Shown here: positions 12,138 to 15,119 of the stretch, one piece after another
How the letters are laid out: every line of letters begins with the position of its first letter
How positions within the stretch are numbered: position 1 is the stretch's first letter
DNA from: an uncultured Clostridia bacterium
Lineage (GTDB): Bacteria > Bacillota > Clostridia > Lachnospirales > Anaerotignaceae
Assembly (NCBI GenBank): GCA_947036475.1
Contig: CAMQRG010000033.1
Coordinates: 1-15,119, forward strand
Direction: 5' to 3'
DNA length: 15,119 nt
Translations under genes and position numbers: made by a program
The notes under the pieces: generated by a model
Told to the model about the DNA's origin: nothing
The model's input: the letters and a program-made list of their open reading frames with translations, nothing else
Database searches by the model: none

Positions 12138-13946
12138 ATGAAACGCTGGCTGTTGAAGCGCAGTAAAATAGATACAACGCAGATGGCGCGGGAGCTGGGC
12201 GTGCGGCAGGCAACGGCCTGTGTGCTGGCAAACCGCGGGCTTTCCGCCAGAAAAGACGCGCTGGATTTCCTGTATGGCGGGGGTGAAGCGTTTGCGGACG
12301 CGATGCAGATGAAGGGCATGGCGGAAGGGCTGGAATTGATTGCGGAGGCTGTTGCCAAAAAGCGGCGCATTGTAATATACGGCGATTATGATGTGGACGG
12401 CGTGATGAGCGTTACGATACTCTCCAAGGCAATCGCGCGCTGCGGCGGTGACACATTTTTTTATGTGCCCCATCGTCGGAAGGAGGGCTATGGTCTGAAT
12501 CTGAAAGCTGTGGAAACGCTGGCAGCAGATGGCGCAGAGGTACTTTTTACCTGCGATAACGGGATTTCCGCCATGCAGGAAACCGCGCTTGCAAAGGAGA
12601 AAGGCATGACGGTTGTTATACTGGATCACCACGAGCCTGGATTTTCCGGAGAGGGTGAGGAAAAGGAGGACATTCTGCCTATGGCCGACGCTGTGATTGA
12701 CCCAAAGCAGAAAGACTGTGCGTACCCTTTTCCGTTGCTTTGTGCCGCAGGAATTTCCTACCGCTTTGCGCTGCTCCTGCTGGAACGCTTTGGCATTTCT
12801 GATGAAAAGCTGGAAAAGGAACTGGTTTCTTTTGCCGCGATTGCTACGGTCTGTGACATTGTGGACCTGACGGGAGAAAACAGGATTCTGGTACGCATGG
12901 GTTTGCCGGAGGTACAGCGGACGGAAAACATTGGCCTGCGTGCGCTGATTACGGAAACAGGGCTTGCGGATAAAACAATGACGGAATACCATTTCGGCTT
13001 TGTCATTGGTCCCTGTATCAATGCGGCAGGACGGCTGGAAAGTGCAACGGCTGCGGCGGAACTTTTTGCAGAAACGGACGAACAGCGCGCAAGAGAGCGG
13101 GCAAAACAGCTGGCGGAACTGAACGCGGAGCGTAAAAAGCTGACGGAAGAAGCGGCGAAGCGTGCGGCGGAGATGCTGGCGCAGGAGAACGCCATGGAGC
13201 AGCCTGTGCTGGTGCTGTATGACCCGCAGATACACGAAAGCATTGCGGGAATCGTGGCGGGACGCGTCAAAGATAAATACTACCGTCCGACCATATTGAT
13301 TACAGGCAGTGAGGACGGCGCGAAGGGCTCAGGCAGGAGTATTGAGGGGTATCATATGTTTGAAGCGCTGTATGCCTGCCACGATTTGTTTACACGCTTT
13401 GGCGGGCACGCTATGGCGGCGGGGCTTTCCCTGCCGGTGGAAAACATCGCGCCCCTGCGGGAACGGCTGAATGCCGCCTGCACGCTGACGGAGGAACAGC
13501 TGACGCCCGTACTGCGCATTGAAAAACAGCTGTCTTTCGCGGAGATTGACATGGGGCTGGCGAAGGAACTGGCGGGGCTTGCGCCCTTCGGCAAGGGCAA
13601 TCCGACACCGTTGTTCGGCTCGAAGGAGATACGTGCAGACAGGTTTGACCGGATTGGGAAAAACAAAGATATTCTCCGTTTTATGCTGGCAGAGCCGGCA
13701 AGCGGCATACGTCATGCGGCAATTTCATTCGATGGGTACGACATGCTGCGGGAAAAGCTAAAAGAATTGTACCCGGAGGAAAAATGTGATAAAATATGGG
13801 AAAGCGGGCGTCTGCCTGTTTTAATGGATATTGTATATAGTGTTGATATCAATACATATAACGGCAGGAGCAGCGTGCAGCTGATACTGAAGGATTTCAG
13901 GCTTTCGGAGAAGGAGGATGAAAGGAACAATGAACTTGAAAGATAA
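12138..13946 (+). CDS. recJ: Single-stranded-DNA-specific exonuclease RecJ
   Basis: The protein has 602 residues. RecJ is a 5'-to-3' single-strand exonuclease used in recombination, mismatch and base-excision repair. The DHH-superfamily catalytic motifs are in order: YGDYDVDG with D83, D85, D87; CDNG (139-142); LDHHEPG with DHH (163-165); and a later ATVCDIVDL Asp motif. An Ala/Glu/Lys-rich helical linker (about 325-350) precedes the DHHA1 domain with GRSIEGYH and FGGHAMAAGLSL, then the C-terminal OB-like domain. Size is close to E. coli RecJ and shorter than B. subtilis RecJ. ATG 12138 is chosen because AGGAGG (12126-12131) lies 6 nt upstream; the in-frame GTG at 12123 would put that site inside the gene. 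Its 3' end overlaps apt by 17 bp. Confidence 0.96.
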   Translation: MKRWLLKRSKIDTTQMARELGVRQATACVLANRGLSARKDALDFLYGGGEAFADAMQMKGMAEGLELIAEAVAKKRRIVIYGDYDVDGVMSVTILSKAIARCGGDTFFYVPHRRKEGYGLNLKAVETLAADGAEVLFTCDNGISAMQETALAKEKGMTVVILDHHEPGFSGEGEEKEDILPMADAVIDPKQKDCAYPFPLLCAAGISYRFALLLLERFGISDEKLEKELVSFAAIATVCDIVDLTGENRILVRMGLPEVQRTENIGLRALITETGLADKTMTEYHFGFVIGPCINAAGRLESATAAAELFAETDEQRARERAKQLAELNAERKKLTEEAAKRAAEMLAQENAMEQPVLVLYDPQIHESIAGIVAGRVKDKYYRPTILITGSEDGAKGSGRSIEGYHMFEALYACHDLFTRFGGHAMAAGLSLPVENIAPLRERLNAACTLTEEQLTPVLRIEKQLSFAEIDMGLAKELAGLAPFGKGNPTPLFGSKEIRADRFDRIGKNKDILRFMLAEPASGIRHAAISFDGYDMLREKLKELYPEEKCDKIWESGRLPVLMDIVYSVDINTYNGRSSVQLILKDFRLSEKEDERNNELER

Positions 13947-14445
13947 AATCAGATCTATTCCGGATTACCCGCAGAAAGGTGTTATTTTTCGGGATATTAC
14001 AACGCTTTTGAAAGACGCGGAAGGAATGGCGCAGTCTCTGGAAGATATGCAGGCAAAGCTGGACGGCGTAGAATTTGACCTTGTGCTGGGGCCGGAATCC
14101 AGAGGTTTTATTTTCGGTATGCCTGTGGCGTACAATATGAAGAAAGGCTTCGTGCCTGTGCGGAAAAAGGGAAAACTGCCCGCAGAGGTTATCAGCAGGG
14201 AATATGCGCTGGAATATGGTACGGCAACAATAGAAATGCATAAAGATGCGGTGCAGCAGGGACAGAAAGTCGTAATTGTAGACGACCTGCTTGCGACAGG
14301 CGGTACGGCAAAAGCCATTGTAGAGATGGTAGAAAGCGCAGGGGCAGAGGTAGCTGCGCTGGTGTTCCTGATTGAGCTGGATTTTCTGGAAGGCAGGAAG
14401 GCGCTGCACGGCTATCATGTGGAATCTGTAATACATTACGAATAA
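13930..14445 (+). CDS. apt: Adenine phosphoribosyltransferase
   Basis: The protein has 171 residues, the usual Apt length. It converts adenine plus PRPP to AMP and pyrophosphate (purine salvage, cytoplasm). Signatures are IPDYPQKGVIFRDIT (10-24), GPESRGFIFG (54-63), the VRKKGKLP and EYALEYGT segments, and the PRPP-binding loop VIVDDLLATGGTA (115-127) with its two acidic residues. ATG 13930 is chosen because the protein then starts MNLKDKI, like family members. The in-frame ATG at 13918 directly abuts AAGGAGG (13911-13917), too close for use; spacing to 13930 is 12 nt. The overlap with recJ suggests translational coupling. In many Clostridia, apt is followed by the (p)ppGpp synthetase gene, but here a terminator and an AEC transporter follow. 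Confidence 0.96.
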   Translation: MNLKDKIRSIPDYPQKGVIFRDITTLLKDAEGMAQSLEDMQAKLDGVEFDLVLGPESRGFIFGMPVAYNMKKGFVPVRKKGKLPAEVISREYALEYGTATIEMHKDAVQQGQKVVIVDDLLATGGTAKAIVEMVESAGAEVAALVFLIELDFLEGRKALHGYHVESVIHYE

Positions 14446-14479
14446 GGAAAGCGGGCGCGTAACGGTACAATGCAACTGG

Positions 14480-14507
14480 GCGGGGCGTATGCCCCGCTTG
14501 TTTATGT
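14480..14507 (+). terminator. Terminator after apt
   Basis: GCGGGGC (14480-14486) and GCCCCGC (14491-14497) form a perfect 7-bp GC stem with a GTAT tetraloop. A T-rich but interrupted tail follows. It marks the end of the recJ-apt operon. Confidence 0.8.
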
Positions 14508-14568
14508 TCTTCCTTGTATGACGGGGTGGCGTGCGGCGGTTTCTGAAAAGATAGGATAGGGGAATGGT

Positions 14569-15073
14569 ATGTTTGGACAGTTTTTTGTACTTTTTGCTAT
14601 GGTCGGCGTGGGCTGCCTTTGCAGCCGCAGGGGTTGGATTACGCCGGAGGTGAATACGGGGCTGGGCTCGCTGGTAATGCAGGTAACATGCCCTGCGCTT
14701 CTTCTGGTAACGATTTCCGGCAATGATATTGCACCCAGCCGTCTGCCGGTTTACTTTGGCGTGGCGGCGGCGCAGTACGGAGCGATGCTGTTCGGCGGCA
14801 GACTGATGCGCCTGTTTTGCAGGAACAGGGGCTATTCCGCCGGAGAGCTGGGCATGCTGGAATGCAGCCTTGCGACTGTGAATAATGGGTTCATCGGTCT
14901 GCCTGTGGCAATGCTGTTTTTCGGGCAGGTGGCCGCGTTGTATATGTCGGCGGCTTTTTTCGGCGTACATCTGTATTTGTGGACTTACGGCATTTATGCC
15001 TTGCAGGGGAAGGGCGGCGCGCTTTCCTGGAAGGCGATGGCAAGAAAAATCGTAAACCCGAACTGCGTGATGG
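14569..15073 (+). CDS. AEC-family (auxin efflux carrier-like) transporter, 3' truncated
   Basis: 168 residues remain, about half the roughly 300-320 residues of the family. N-terminal hydrophobic helices start MFGQFFVLFAMVGVG. The conserved NNGFIGLPVAMLFFG stretch, with an Asn pair and Gly-x-Pro, and a following WTYG motif (LYLWTYGIYAL) identify the membrane transport (Mem_trans/AEC) family. Members export or import organic acids, amino acids or similar anions; the substrate is unknown. AGGGGA (14558-14563) is 5 nt before ATG 14569; the out-of-frame ATG at 14564 is not used. The reading frame stays open to the window end, but everything after 15073 is adapter sequence, so the true C-terminus is missing. 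The residues SYTHLRAHET that follow in frame are an artefact. Confidence 0.88.
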
Positions 15074-15119
15074 CTGTCTCTTATACACATCTCCGAGCCC
15101 ACGAGACGCTACGCTATCT
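15074..15119. other. Illumina Nextera adapter read-through (technical, not genomic)
   Basis: The stretch starts with the transposase mosaic end CTGTCTCTTATACACATCT (15074-15092) and continues into the Nextera read-2/i7 side (CCGAGCCCACGAGAC, to 15107). Then comes GCTACGCT, which I recognise as Nextera i7 index N709, and ATCT, the start of the P7 tail. Translations give the well-known artefact peptides SYTHLRAHET on the plus strand and MCIRDS or MYKRQ on the minus strand. It should be trimmed. Confidence 0.98.

Noticed and set aside
13897..15102. Long minus-strand open frame opposite apt and the AEC gene, starting in the last bases.
   Set aside because: It starts within the adapter (MCIRDS artefact peptide), runs antisense to clear genes, and its residue composition is shadow-like.

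Overview
The window looks like a mid-GC chromosomal contig from an anaerobic Clostridia-type Firmicute, possibly near Lachnospirales. I infer this from the AGGAGG ribosome sites, the separate short SecD and SecF, the secreted copper-amine-oxidase-N-like stalk proteins, a DUF3298-type protein and type III pantothenate kinases. I cannot name the species. Both ends are technical or repeat limits. The left end is ten exact copies of a 6-bp unit. The last 46 bases (15074-15119) are an Illumina Nextera adapter with an i7 index, not genomic DNA.

Layout. (1) 94-699: a small secreted stalk-domain protein followed by a terminator. (2) 872-3422: a promoter, a structured leader, an ECF transporter S component (probably for pantothenate), then two tandem type III pantothenate kinase (coaX) paralogues. 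Together these make a vitamin B5 uptake and CoA-entry module. (3) 3481-5844: secD-secF from an extended -10 promoter, closed by a perfect 15-bp inverted repeat that also serves the opposing gene. (4) 5888-8672, minus strand: a Crp/Fnr-family regulator, a C_GCAxxG_C_C-type cysteine protein, a secreted two-stalk-domain DUF3298-like protein, and a separately promoted 71-aa membrane protein. (5) 8720-10193, minus strand: a class I PLP aminotransferase with its own promoter and terminator. (6) 10297-11953, minus strand: a TauE/SafE-family permease and a GNAT-like protein, with a terminator about 145 bp after the last stop. (7) 12065-14507, plus strand: recJ overlapping apt, then a terminator. (8) 14569-15073: an AEC-family transporter cut by the contig end.

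secD-secF and recJ-apt are often close neighbours in Clostridia. Here about 6.3 kb of mostly minus-strand accessory genes lies between them. Most of the window is housekeeping. I see no phage, IS element, CRISPR array, tRNA or rRNA, and no clear new defence or biosynthetic system. The most unusual items are the tandem coaX pair, in which copy 1 has Gly-to-Ser changes in both phosphate-loop motifs, the leader upstream of the S component, and the Crp/Fnr operon with its 20-bp-spaced repeats over the promoter.
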